Of a stretch of 64,000 nucleotides of DNA, positions 32,734 to 44,127 are shown piece after piece. The notes beneath the pieces were generated by a model that saw only the letters and a list, made by a program, of their open reading frames with translations, had not been told where the DNA came from and made no database searches. Source of the stretch: Setomelanomma holmii (Eukaryota > Ascomycota > Dothideomycetes > Pleosporales > Phaeosphaeriaceae); assembly GCA_010015745.1 (NCBI GenBank), contig ML978205.1, forward strand, positions 161,326-225,325, written 5' to 3'. The position numbers and the translations under genes are program-made. Numbering within the stretch: position 1 is the first letter of the stretch; each line of letters begins with the position of its first letter.

Positions 32734-33602
32734 GTTTCCGCTACCGCCTGCTTTGAATCTGAAGGGTATCGACGCCACTTTGACTGCGAATTGTCCGAAT
32801 GCTGGGGTGTGTGGGCGCAAGTGCGGGACAGTCGAGATAATTTTGGTGGCCGCTTATCGATTACCGGTAGAATTTCACCCCCGTCGAATCCACTCGGCTG
32901 TGGCGTCATGCAGCATCGTCTCATCTCCTTGACATCCATCGCAATTGCTAACTTCATCGGCATCTTGGCCGGCCATGAGTATTCCTCTGTCGCACTCGCG
33001 CAGCTCTCTCACAGGCTCAAGCTGACACAGCATTGCGTGACTGCGAAACAATATGGTCCCGGAAACCTTCCGATCTTTCAAAGTGAACCAAAGCCGTGGT
33101 GTGGTGTGTCTGCTATGAGGAGACTTCATTTTAGCTGCCAGCGAAGTTTGTGTCACTCTGAGATCCTCTTGAACCGTAGATATCGTGACAAGGATTTTCG
33201 TTGCCCTTCAAGGCTTCATGCTCGCTGGCGCTGCAGGGCTGGTAACACACCCGTATGATACACCAGGCTTTGTCCTCGCATTCCTTTTCTCCCGTCATCA
33301 AGTGTTCCACGATTCTCTTCGAGGCTTGATATCACTGGATTCATGTCTCTATCACTTTCGCGGCTGACCAGCATGTGGGGCGAAGCTCGCTGGCGCCTGC
33401 CTCACTCTCACTTGGGCATGAACAAACGACAAAACTCCGTGCTCACACCGCCAGGCACCTAGGAGCGAGCTTCACCGTCACTCTCATTCTCATATAGGCT
33501 TCACCCACTGCTGAATCTTGCTCCTTCTTTCCACCACTACATACTCATTTCAGCTGTCCTCCCATTGACACGGCAACCTTCGCAATCAATACCGGTGTCA
33601 CC
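32734..33602. promoter_or_regulatory. Divergent promoter region, 869 bp
   Basis: Lies between TSR1 and the Stc1-domain gene. Bases 33440-33600 are C/T-rich, as in a fungal leader. Overlapping frames on both strands have no motif. Confidence 0.45.
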
Positions 33603-34863
33603 ATGGGCAACAGTCGAGGGCGCCGCCAGGCTCACGTCTACGACCCAGCTGAGATGGACAGGTCAGTCTCCCTCGATGCTCTCTTTGTTAGCTGTCGTGA
33701 CATACCGGTGCTGAATGTCACGCAGGCTTCGACATATTCCTCTTCCTCCGAAGATCGAATGTGGCCGCTGCAACAAATACCGCGCGCAGTCCAGGTTCTC
33801 AGAGAAGCAGAAGACTGATGCACGCTGGTACTTTGACAAGTACGGCAGCATCGCCCAGCCCATCCTATGCCTGAACTGCACCGGTGCCCGGGTCATGGAG
33901 ATTGAGTGCACTTACTGCAACAAGACAAAAGGCCTGGAAGAGTTCGCGAAGAGCCAGCGCGCCAGAGCTGACGACGCGGTATGAGCATCGAAGCACTCTC
34001 GATGCTGTCACTGACCTCCCTAGCAATGCTACCAGTGCACAGAAGAACTAGTCACCCGTCGACCCGTAAACGATGAGAAGTACGAGAACCCAGACAACGC
34101 TTTCATCAGAGAGTCCGTCGGAGGTATGCAGCCCGAGTACTGGACAACTGCAAGCACAACTGCAGGCACCTCCACTAACGTAAGTACCAACTGCTCAATG
34201 GCAACAGACGCGCCTCCCACGTTTTACCGCCTCGCTTTGATGAACTTCGTTGACAGCAGTTAGGGCGACTGGGCGAGCGTTAACGGCGAGTTTGAAGGCG
34301 ACGATGGCGGCATCGCCTTGTCCCGCCAGTTCCAGCAGACGTCCATCAACGGCTCGATCACGGAGACACTGATCGAATCTGAGTGCGCCAACCCGATTCG
34401 TGGTGCTGGCAACAATCCTCATGGCGATGACTGGAGCGAGGTGCAGTCCAGATCATGGCGCACGCCGTCAACCGATGCCGCCAGCGCCAGTGCCGGCACA
34501 GGACGAGTCGGATACGGAAGACCCTCTGCCACGTCCAATGCGGGTACAGAGCGTACCTATGCCTCCACTATCGCAGAGCGATCCATCGTCTCCAACATGC
34601 GTCCCAACGGCTGGGCTAAAATATCTCGCGACGAGTCTACCGGAGCCGCCGTGCCGGTTCGCGCTCCGCCTGTGGTATGTTAATGCATTGGAAACATCTG
34701 AGCTCCATCGGGATGGCTGACAATGTCACAGAGGCCCTACGGCGATAGCCAGGCAGAAACCAAGGAGGATACAAACCCTTGGGGTTCTGATGAGGACGAT
34801 GAGGAGGAGGAAGATGGTGGTTACAGCGATGACGATGACGACGGCGAGAACACCGAAATCTGA
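33603..34863 (+). CDS. Stc1 (LIM-like zinc finger) domain protein
   Basis: Five exons: 33603-33661, 33726-33978, 34024-34179, 34264-34674 and 34732-34863, 336 aa; introns are 64, 45, 84 and 57 bp, all GT..AG. Residues about 30-115 hold the Stc1 pattern: KIECGRCNKYRAQSRFSEKQ, ILCLNCTGARVMEIECTYCN, FAKSQRARADDAQCYQC. In fission yeast, Stc1 couples the RNAi machinery to the CLRC histone H3K9 methyltransferase complex. In filamentous fungi the domain occurs in many proteins of unknown role, so heterochromatin function is only a possibility. The C-terminal 220 residues are Ser/Thr-rich and end in an acidic run (DEDDEEEEDGG, DDDDDG). Exon phases agree at every junction. Confidence 0.85.
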
Positions 34864-35689
34864 AGCTAATCGTGCATGCATGGCGAAGGTCTCGATGAGT
34901 ACCTTACCATCACGTCTTGCCCAAGTCGGAGATTCAACAACGGCCAAGTAAAAGTGGTTTCTGCGAGTTTCGGTCTGATTGCACACGGCCTCAATCAACA
35001 GGTCATCGGCCGAATAGCTGGCGTTTCGGTGGTTGCAATGTTCTTTCCTATTATACGAGGTCTTATGCCTCTTCCAATAGCCATTCGGTTACGATACATA
35101 CAGAGTCTCGTTTGCCAGTCCTGCAACTCCAGTCAATGCTCTCTAGCTCACGTTACATTTGAATGTCACTGCCAGCGGGAACGTCAGCCTCGTCCAGAAG
35201 CTAGTGTCGGATCTTCCCAAGATATCTACATTGTCGGTACCTTGTTTGGCGAAGATTTTACCAAAGTCTGGACTAGAAAGCTTAGGAGTCTTCATTCATT
35301 TGCTTCGCCACAATTGCGACGTCAATGGGGCTTATAGCTTTTTTGAAAGTTGCGAAAGCACGTTCGAGCCAGATCACGATTTTGGAGAGGGTATTCGGTC
35401 CTTCCGCGGCCCACGTCAAATTAACACAGTTCGACATCGGCGCTACCGAAGACCTGAGTACAGCTTACAAACGTATTAATGATGCAAATGCGTGAAAGAA
35501 GTAGGCCCGTCTGCCCTCAAGGTGTCCCGACGCTTACAGATCCGAGGAATCATTCCGCAGATTCAAGTAGTTAAGGAATACAAATATCGCACGATGGTAC
35601 TGCTATAATGCTGCAACAGCACTTTGGTTAGTTAATTTGGCACTCGACACTCTAGACGTCACAATACTCTTCAAGGCGCGGTCAACGGG
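34864..35689. other. Intergenic, 826 bp
   Basis: 3' flank of the Stc1-domain gene. No recognisable gene; the 5' end of the neighbouring pseudogene may have eroded into this interval. Confidence 0.4.
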
Positions 35690-36650
35690 CTTCTCGAAGT
35701 ACCTGGATGCTTAAATTGACCGGGAGTTTGCAACGGGCAAGTCGTCCGTGGATGTTGCAATCCTACAGACAGTCCAGGAGATCAGGACTACACACGCTGG
35801 AAGTCACAAGTCAGACTTCTACAGTACAAACCACCCACGTTCGACGACATAACCATGAGCTCAAAAACTTGGACGGCGCTTACTTTCCTGTAAACTTTTG
35901 TGAGTCGCCTCGTGCGTGTCTCGAAATACTCTTACTGACTATCAAAGATCAATTCGGCCCATTCTACTACGACTCCGCACGCGTTCCATTAGTCCGCGTA
36001 CCCAAGACACACCTCGACATCTTAGATCCCTAATGGAAAGGCAAAATAGCACTCGTCTATCCCAATGACGACGACGGCGTCCTGCACCTTTTCTCCCTCA
36101 TTGTCAGCAAATACGGCTTCCAATGGCTCGAGCGCCTTCAAACCCAAGACGTCCAATGGGTCCGTGGTGCCAACGCCGCCGCAACAGCCGTCGTCGACGG
36201 AATCAAGCACGGCAATTCTTCGCGCGTCCTGACTTTCACGGCACCAAGTTTCTCCCCCGAAGCACCGACCTTCGTAACCCGTCAGCCCGAAGCCCCGGAG
36301 CAGTTCGTGTCCTGGGGGCCAGCTGCTTGGTATCTTCGCGACAACCAAGGCTCCTGAAAGTGCGAAGTTGTTTGCGAGCTGGATGGTCAGTCGGGAGTGG
36401 CAGGGACACTCGGCGAGTTCGAGGTCGACGGTGTTGGAGAGCCTGAATAAAGAGTCTGGACAATCAATTTACGCGAACAATACCCAGATTACGAAATACG
36501 TCTCCTTCATGCAAGGATAGAGCGAATGTGGAGTGGTGGAGGTTTCGGGTTGAGAGCATTATTGGACTTGCGAAAGGGGAGTATGCGTTGCAGTGGGGAC
36601 GTTGTTCTGGAAAGGAAGGTACATGGCTTCGGTGCTTGAGCTGTGTATGA
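35690..36650 (+). pseudogene. Periplasmic-binding-protein-like (ABC Fe3+ transport type) gene, decayed
   Basis: Three frames in succession give one protein family. Near 35720-35860: ATGKSSVDVAILQTVQ and DYTRWKSQVRLLQYKP. Near 35870-36035: LDGAYFPVNF and YYDSARVPLVRVPKTHLD. Then, past a TAA at about 36031, WKGKIALVYPNDDDGVLHLF, SKYGFQWLERLQTQDVQWVR and, one frameshift on, SAKLFASWMVSREWQG and DRANVEWWRFRVESIIGLAK. Fungal members of this family resemble bacterial iron-type substrate-binding proteins (type II periplasmic-binding fold) and are thought to have entered fungi from bacteria. At least three frameshifts and two stops make this a pseudogene. The N-terminal third, with any signal peptide, is missing or unrecognisable. 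Confidence 0.75.
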
Positions 36651-37171
36651 GTCGTGTGGGAGTTACTCAATGGAGTGGTGGCTGTACGGTGAAGCACCCA
36701 AGAGGATGCTTGAAGGCTGTAATGTTCCTTGTAGCTGTAGATGGAAACTCTGGCGTATGATCAGTTCGCCATCTATCTAGAGGTGTAAAAACGACATTGC
36801 TGGGAGCAGAGTGCGTCTTGCGTCAACGGTGGACCTAGTGAACATTCAAAGTAAGCTCACAAACACCCACGGGAAGATCGACAGGCGTGATATGCATAGA
36901 TGGACAATACTAGTCTTACGACAATCTGGGTTGCTACGGAGTATTTAACGCGGAAGGGTATGAGAGCTAAGGTCAACTCTACAACCCGCCGAGACAGAGT
37001 GTGGTTGGTCAGGCTGCAGGCAACATGAGCTAATGTTAGACTCATTCAGGTCGCTTTATGGTCGAAGCACCAGCAATATTCGCAACATGATTACAGCTAT
37101 TCAAAGAGTGATATATAAGTCACTGCATCTACTGCAGCAATGGAGAGAATAAGGCCCACAACTTCGTCACA
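36651..37171. other. Intergenic, 521 bp
   Basis: Lies between two pseudogenes; no feature seen. Confidence 0.4.
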
Positions 37172-39680
37172 CTACGCAAGAACGAACTGGCGTGGCAGCC
37201 AGCCAGTGTTCACGGCGCTGTATGCTGACCCCCCAACATCTTCCCTATACATACCAATTCGCTTGTACAGCTTCTCACTGATGTCTTCCGATCCACCCTT
37301 TACCTCAACTACTCCTAGTCCAACTGAGAAAGGATTGCTATGGGGTTCATAGTTTGCTAAATGAAGCAGCCACGTCTTCCCCATGCTTCGTGGTCTAGGT
37401 TTATCGTCAAAATAAAAGTCTCGGTCTCCATCTTCCCAGTCGTCGGAGACGTCTATTTCCTTGGCTGGGCAGGTGATGGTGAGACGAGCAGATCGGATGG
37501 ACCCATTCGGCAGTTCGGGATCTATAGGATCAATGTGCCATGAGATCTGCGGCTCTGATCCCTTATTTAACTCGCCCAAGGAGTAAAACACGGAGTGATT
37601 TCGGGACACCCAGGGCCATGAAGGGCCCGACGTAGGTGGCATATGTCGCTGCGCCGATCAGACCTTTGGTGGGCGCGGAAGAGATTATCTCTGCTTTCTA
37701 CCTCCCACAGAAGATCATGCCTGAGAGTTTTAGACCACATCCCTACAACATAGGTACCGAGGGCGGCGCGAGACTCCATTTCGCTCACAATACCGATTGT
37801 TGCGGGTAACCTGTCCGAGGGGCTAGTGACAACTCGCTTGGGGTATTGTTGCACAATCGTCCTCCACTGGTTATGGAACCTGCCCTTCAAAATTCTGACA
37901 TCCGATGTTAATCCATGTTCATCTGCGCCCGCGAGGTCGAGTGTAGACAGCTCTTTCGGAACGTTTAGAATGATACCACAATCCAACCGCACAACTCATG
38001 AGGCGCATCGCAACACTGACCGTTGACCTCCCGAGAAGAACATCAAAAGTCGTGGGCTTAGAAGAGATTCCTGGAGCGTCCAAGCGCGTGTGACTAAAGG
38101 CTCTTTGCTCAGATCTGGTTTTGCGAAGTCCTTGCGTATCTCCAATATAGCGAGACGTGGCGATATACGCCCCAGAGCGGACGAGAAATCAGGGTCGTTG
38201 ATGTTGATGTTCCAGGTCATCGCATTATCACTGCCGCGCAGTGGCTCCAGAAAACCCCCAGTGGCCGACTTGTCAGACATAACCGCTATTGTGCAATATG
38301 CTCCCCGGCACATAGAAGACATTTTGCCGAATTCGACTATCTTGTCGTGCCCCGAATCCTGCACGATACAATATGCGTCAACCCAAAGAAATTCGACACC
38401 GAGGCTCTGGGTAACCTTTACAATGTCCTGTACAGTTCTTGGCATCTCTGCAAAATCTATATATTCCGAGTATTGAGAAACTCGATCTGTAGTGGTCATA
38501 CCTGGCTGTAAGCCGCCCCAGCAGTAGCTTAAGCAGACGTAGTGGGGATGGGGATCAGCATCTCGATCTACGTCCATAAGTTAGATAGCAGGTTACTGCA
38601 GTGATCCAGACACCCCCAATAGTCTCCGTGGTAGATCAACATCAATCTAGGGTACGCAGGATGTATGGTGAGCGATGTAATTCTTCATCAAAGCCTGGAA
38701 AATTTTCCCATCTCGCACCAGGGCCTCCGAAGCTGGGATTTGATCTCCAGCCTCATCCCAAATCCGAGTTACATCGTCACCAACCTCCCTCTGAGTGGCC
38801 GGCTCAAGCCCTTGCCAGTGCTCACAGGGTTCTGTCGGATAGAGCCTGAAGTAGCATTTGCTGAATTCTACACCAAAGTTTGGCCCGGGTGTCCGGTAGG
38901 GCCAGCAGACAGTCCCATAGTCCCATGGCTCATTGATGAGTAAGGTGAAGTCAAAGTCAGGCGTGGGAGCAGTATCTACTGGTACTGCTGTTACATCAGA
39001 GCTGTGAATCCGGAAAGAACATACCAATGATCTGGCGCCACGAGAACTCCCCAATAGGTTACCATATAGGGGAGGAACCTTCCTCCCAACCCACGGACTG
39101 CCTCCAGGAAAATCCCCGGGGATCCATTTTTTGGTTCTGTACGCTAACAGAAGAGATTCTGGAGGCAGACCTGCCTCAATAGCTTTCCCGACCATCTCAG
39201 CATACGTATAATGCTGGCGCCATTGCGGGTCCAAGTTCCTCAAGAATGACTCCTCGTACGAGTTACTGGCTTGCGTTCGGAACTTGTGAGCAGAATCCAT
39301 GATATCGCCGAAGTTGTCGATTGCTTCTCCCGGTCCCTTGAAGTTGCATTGTTCTGGGGACCTTGGGGGTTGTTCTTTTCGCGCCCGCAACGAGTAAGGC
39401 ACAAAAGATGCATCCATCATTGGAATCGCTCATAACAGACTAAAAGGCCGACTGAAATATCTGTCGTAGCCCGAGTGCCATGGTCTCGAGGTCCAGAAGT
39501 AGAACGGTTCTCCAGAAAGCGTGTGAGAATCGAATGCCTGGCGTCGTGCGCCACTGCAGGCAAACTCCAATGCGTACAATGTATATGGACCGAAAGTATT
39601 TTCCCGGCACCATTGGCAGAGCAAGTGAGTTCGACCATCGCTTGCCGTGGTCGTGATAACGAGTATGATATTGTCTTATT
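37172..39680 (-). pseudogene. Second HET-domain gene, decayed
   Basis: From about 39680 leftwards one frame runs almost to 37567: LLCQWCRENTFGP, then a 250-residue N-terminal region, LPRRLLGVSGSLQ, the HET core YVCLSYCWGG, FAEMPRTVQDIVKVTQSLGV, EFLWVDAYCIVQDS, TRAWTLQESLLSPRLLMFFS and CGIILNVPKE. Interruptions include TGA near 39430, TAG at 38647-38649, two TAA codons just before the HET core, and TGA at 37996-37998. A frameshift near 37650 is needed to reach the family C-terminus (GPSWPWVSRNHSVFY, WHIDPIDPELPNGSIRSA, LLHLANYEP). Gene size before decay would be about 800 residues. It belongs to a different HET subfamily from the one at 14-16 kb, judged by the CWGG motif and the long N-terminal region. 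Confidence 0.88.
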
Positions 39681-40155
39681 GGGAGAAGATAGGCAAATCA
39701 AGGTAGGATAATCTAGAAGTGGCGAGTAACTAGCTTGCAATGATTTTGACGTCTAGTGACTTCGATATGGATTCTGCTTTTATGCTTGATTAGCATGGTG
39801 ACTTAGGAAAGATGTGTTGAGCAGTTATGGTAGACGGCCGTTGTGAGCTGCTGCCTAATCTTGAAGGCCAGATAGCTAAATGATCCCCCGCTTCACTCAG
39901 CCTCATAGAAGATAAGCGCATATGCACACAACTTGACCTTCTTCGCTGGAAAGGGAACTATACGCGTGATACGACGATACCTGTGTGCTGTCGTCGGGAG
40001 AGAGTAGCAGGGGTTTGAGTCGCTTCCTGTGCAACCAACTGCGCGTGCAGAAAGTTTTCGCGGTATCGATAAGTCAACGATATCTCGATCCCCCCAACGC
40101 CTCCCACCACTCCCCACCTCTTCTACACTGCCAACACACGCGCAACCACGACACC
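39681..40155. promoter_or_regulatory. Promoter of the zinc-finger gene
   Basis: Bases 40090-40155 form a C/A-rich leader directly before the ATG. No other feature. Confidence 0.4.
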
Positions 40156-40547
40156 ATGCCTATCTCCAAGAAGGACCGAGTATGTTACACATCTAACTCT
40201 CTCATCGCACTTTTTACGACGAACTCCAGCTAACAGCACCACCCCCAGGTCCAGCGCGAGCACAAGAAAGCCGAAAAGGCCGGGACCCGCGCGCCCGTAA
40301 AGGCCAACGGGCTCCCCGTCAAGGCGCCTAAGCCAACCTCCATTGTACGCATTCTTCTTCCTCCCGCTTGAGACCTCCCCCTGTCGTCTTCGCTGGACCA
40401 AAGTGGCATGACTGAACCAGACAGTAGTGCCAGAACTGCCGCCGCGAGATTGTGAACACGAACAAGGTCCAGCTCGAGCAGCATGCGTTGAGCCATGATC
40501 AGAAGCTGTGGCCAAAGGAGAAGTGCTGGCCGAATGATTTCTCATAA
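40156..40547 (+). CDS. Small At2g23090-like zinc-binding protein
   Basis: Three exons: 40156-40179, 40249-40344 and 40428-40547, 79 aa; introns are 69 and 83 bp. The first exon has only eight codons (MPISKKDR), and the product is invisible without splicing. The C-terminal zinc-binding unit is CQNCRREIVN...LEQHALSH with Cys41, Cys44, His59 and His63, then the family ending KLWPKEKCWPNDFS. Similar 70-85 residue proteins occur throughout eukaryotes (At2g23090/DUF1909, zf-met2). Their role is poorly known; the basic N-terminus and single finger suggest nucleic-acid association. Confidence 0.9.
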
Positions 40548-41272
40548 GTGAGGAGTGGATGCGGTTGTGACAGGGTCTTTGTTCGTGCGTGGAGCGCGAG
40601 CACGAGTGCATGTTCCCCGGTCCTGGTCCTTGAAGACTCTCTCATACTGTGGAGGCAACCACGTTTCTTGACATGCTGAGGCGGTGGTGCATGTCGCGTC
40701 AGGCTACAATTTCTTGCTCGAACAGCTGGAAAATACCAAATGCGACTAGACGTCGCAACCCATGTGATATCTGGCATCGAAAATTCACAGAACATGGTCG
40801 CGTGGCAGGCGTTCGGGCGGCAGCCAAACGTCGTGCTCAGTGGTAGTGGTATGAACACGTTCAGACATTGCGCTTTCGGGCCCAGAGAGTGTGACTCCAG
40901 TCAAAACAATGTTGTCCTGCCGGACTCTGTCCTTGATGCATTAACTTCAAATATGCCGTACTTCATGCTGTGGTCAACTTCAACCCCGTTTCCAAGGGTT
41001 TTCCTATCGTGCACCAACTCCTACCGGGCGCCGTGTGCATTTACACCGCCACTAAGTACACATAGTACACATAGTTCAGCTTAACTTTTTGCTATATTTG
41101 GCCCAAGAAAGCGCTCCACGGAAGACAAATAGATAAGATGCAGGGTCTCGCTCGGTTGGCTCGAGCGACGGCATGATCTCCACAGGGTCTCAACCTCACC
41201 ACCATCACTAGGGATCACTTACGGCGAAACAAATCTTTGGCGTTGACTTGATTGTCCCGACTATATGCAGAA
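40548..41272. other. Intergenic, 725 bp
   Basis: 3' flanks of two convergent genes. A near-duplicate ACATAGTACACATAGT occurs around 41060. No gene. Confidence 0.4.
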
Positions 41273-42158
41273 CTATTCGTCCAGCTTTACAAACTTCTCA
41301 GCGGTGTGCCTCATGCTATCAAGATTCTCAACCTCAGTATGATCCCGCTTCGCTCCTTGCTTCTCACTGTCATGGCTGCCATGCTGGCCACCGCTGGTCT
41401 GACCAGACTTTCCGAAACTGGGCCCTGAACTCGCCTGGCCATGTAGCTGCTCAACATCCGCCTTTGATCCGACGTCGCGAGGAGCGCGCTGGCTTGACCT
41501 CTCGGAACCGTTCGCGCCCTTGTTATCGCTGCTCGCGTGCTGCACATCTTCCTCGTTGAGGTCGACGAACTGCTCCGCCTTCTCGCGCTCGACTTGCTCG
41601 AAATCATTGTCCTCGCCGTCGTGGTGAGCCTTGCGATCGTTGTAGAGAGTGGACGAAGCCGTGTCGTGCTGGGAGGCATTGCTTGATTTGCTATTGCCAG
41701 ACGATTTCGAATCATGCTGCTGACGACCGGCACTTCCTTGCTGGTTGTGCGACGATGTCGAGCCTGAGCTCTTGGCCTTGCTCGATGTCGAGGCGAACGT
41801 CTTCTCGCCAGAGAGATCCTCGTCGTCTCCTAACCGCTCGTGCTTGGGGGCATTGACGCCAAACTCTTCCGATGCGTCGGTGACTGGCGCTGCCACTCCG
41901 CCTGCGTTCATGCCTGGTAGTGCTGAATTGTTGATAAGTCACTAATCAGGGAGTATTTGATAGAAGTCCTACCGTCACCTTCCTCCTGCGCTGGCATGGG
42001 CGCAACATGCTTGGTATGTTGAAGTGCTTTCTTCGACACATCAGTAAGTACTGAAGAGGGAAGCAATAAGGTTCGCATACATCTCCACTAGCACCATGAA
42101 GGATCTCATGGCCCTCAATCGGGCCATTGTCGTTTGATCCATCACCGTTGCGAGGCAT
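41273..42158 (-). CDS. Hydrophilic, disordered protein
   Basis: Three exons: 42158-42081, 42030-41973 and 41922-41273, 261 aa; both introns are 50 bp and phase-consistent. The N-terminus MPRNGDGSNDNGPIEGHEIL followed by HGASGD resembles a group of small fungal proteins of unknown function. The rest is Ser/Gly/Asn/Gln/His/Asp/Glu/Lys-rich with almost no hydrophobic residues, punctuated by FEQVEREKAEQFVDLNEED and a similar C-terminal MRHTAEKFVKLDE. This composition is hydrophilin- or LEA-like, so a stress-protective role is possible but unproven. The last two helical pieces may be short binding motifs. Confidence 0.65.
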
Positions 42159-42768
42159 AATGTGTGCAAATTGGGATGGAAAGGGTTGAGAGGCGTGTCT
42201 TTGAAAATGTACTTCTGGTACGTATGAATGCAACTGACTGGAAGCAATAGCTACTCTACCGTCCCGGATGGCAGCACCTCTTATAGCAGCACGACACATT
42301 GTCCACCACAGCCACTTCCAACTTCTGCTGGCACGTCGATCGAGCCAGAATCCTGTTCTTAGTTGCCGACAGCCGCAGAAACTCTGGTAAACGCGGCTGA
42401 GTTGGGTATAAAGAGGCGACGTCATGGCGCTCTATGCTCGTCTTAGCGCGCCATTAGGTTGTGACGGAGGCTCTCCGCGTCCACGGCGATCGAGCTAATT
42501 GCTTCTTCCGTTACAAATTGGTAGAAGCAACATCAACATCGAACACTGTTGATGGTTGCGGAATGAAAGGTGCTGCGACTCTACTTGTGTCCGGCAGTCT
42601 CCATGAGAATGCGACGATTGGTATCGCGAATTCTGTATGCATGATATCGTTCAATTGCTTCCTTTTCGCAAGCTGCTGGACGGCCAGTTCGCATAGCACC
42701 ATCCTCAGGATGCATTCATCCATTACCCGCGGTTACAGCAATTTATAGGTTGCTCGCTCGATGCACGC
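42159..42768. other. Intergenic, 610 bp
   Basis: Promoter of the disordered-protein gene and 3' flank of the next minus-strand gene; nothing else seen. Confidence 0.4.
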
Positions 42769-43602
42769 TTAGCCTGAACCAGCACCGAATCCAGCCCATA
42801 ACCGCGACACCCACAAAGCAAGCATCAACTCCCTCCAGGTTTGATCCAGCTCTTTACTCAGCTCAATGGTTGGCAGCATCTTACCGCCTTCCAGCCTCAA
42901 GACTTCGGTCGCAAGCACGCGACCCTGGGTATCCTTCCATTCACTCGGTTCCAATTCATTTCTCCTAGCCACAATCCTCTTCTTCAATCCTCCTGCTTTC
43001 CCGCACGTCAAGAACGGTGCAGGTACGACACCTTGCTGCATCACCTGGCGAACATGCCACCGCTTGAACCCGAAGCGCAGCTGCAGTACGCCTGGCCATC
43101 CTCCAGCTGTCTTGCTCTGGATGTAGTACTCGTTTTCGACGAAGGGTGGATCGTGCGCTTCGTATAGCGCCGTGGAATTGTCGAAGGAGACGTTGCGTAC
43201 GCGGCCAGACTCTATGAGGGCGATATCTTCGGCGCGAAAACGTCGTATGCGCAGTTTTGATATGCACGCATCGAGGAGGGACGAAAGGTGATATGCGGGT
43301 CCGTTGGGTGTGTGTATGAAGGTGCCATATATCATGAAGGTGGTCTGGTTTGAATCGACAGGCGTGTAGTCTGGGAGTTCGTCGATGAGGCCGACATCTT
43401 GCGACATCACTGGCACATTCACTGCGGGTGCGACACCATTTACGGCCGCCGAGAGGTTGGTTGCAGCCTCATATGAAGGTATTGGTGGTGCGGATGTGGG
43501 TAAGGCGTCAGTTGTCGATGGTTGGACAGGTGGTTGCGCTTGTTGCGCGCCTTCTTCCTCTGTTCGACCGGCAGCAGTGTTCATCTTCTTCACAGCATTC
43601 AT
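42769..43602 (-). CDS. Unknown conserved-looking protein, 277 aa
   Basis: Single exon with ATG at 43602. The first 80 residues are Pro/Ala/Thr/Ser-rich. The region from about residue 88 is compact: FMIYGTFIHTPNGPAYHLSS, then KLRIRRFRAEDIA, FVENEYYIQSK, GVLQLRFGFKRWHVRQV, a Lys/Arg patch (GLKKRIVARRNE), and a C-terminal helix (TWRELMLALWVSRLW). Alternating strands with one terminal helix suggest a small beta domain. No family is recognised with confidence and no catalytic residues stand out. The proline-rich N-terminus could mediate SH3- or WW-type contacts. Confidence 0.6.
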   Translation of the reverse strand: MNAVKKMNTAAGRTEEEGAQQAQPPVQPSTTDALPTSAPPIPSYEAATNLSAAVNGVAPAVNVPVMSQDVGLIDELPDYTPVDSNQTTFMIYGTFIHTPNGPAYHLSSLLDACISKLRIRRFRAEDIALIESGRVRNVSFDNSTALYEAHDPPFVENEYYIQSKTAGGWPGVLQLRFGFKRWHVRQVMQQGVVPAPFLTCGKAGGLKKRIVARRNELEPSEWKDTQGRVLATEVLRLEGGKMLPTIELSKELDQTWRELMLALWVSRLWAGFGAGSG

Positions 43603-44127
43603 GCAAGCGGCGCCACTCGCTAGTCATGGTGGTTGTTGTTCGGAAGTATCGGGAGTGACGTAGGCTGTCGCGTCTTGGAGATCTTGGGGTTGCTCGGCCC
43701 GCCATCTCGCATGGCGGGGAGTGCTTGCCGAAGGTACCACAGTAGGTGCAGCACAGCCTTGCGGCAGCTGTGCAATTTTCGATGCCTGAGCGCATTTATA
43801 CCGACACGGCTGTGCGCAAGTTCTTGTTCGCAGAGGCGTTGGGACACAGTATGACAACCACGTCCAGCAAACTATAGGCGGGCGATCCCGACGGGCGCGA
43901 TGGCAGAACTTCGAGTGACCTGATGTGTTGACGGAAGCAAGACCACTCTCTGTACGATGCTCTCTGCAGGTGGTTACACTGTACCCTGGTCGCCATGGCC
44001 TGACAACATGCGGTTTTAAGTGGTCGAGAAACGAATGCATATCGCTGCAGCTGTGCCACACAACACAGCACACGTGCGGCATAGATCGTTCTCTATCTCC
44101 ACACCATCTTGCGGCAGGTATAGTACC
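43603..44127. other. Intergenic, 525 bp
   Basis: 5' flanks of two divergent genes. Overlapping frames on both strands were judged to be shadows. Confidence 0.4.
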
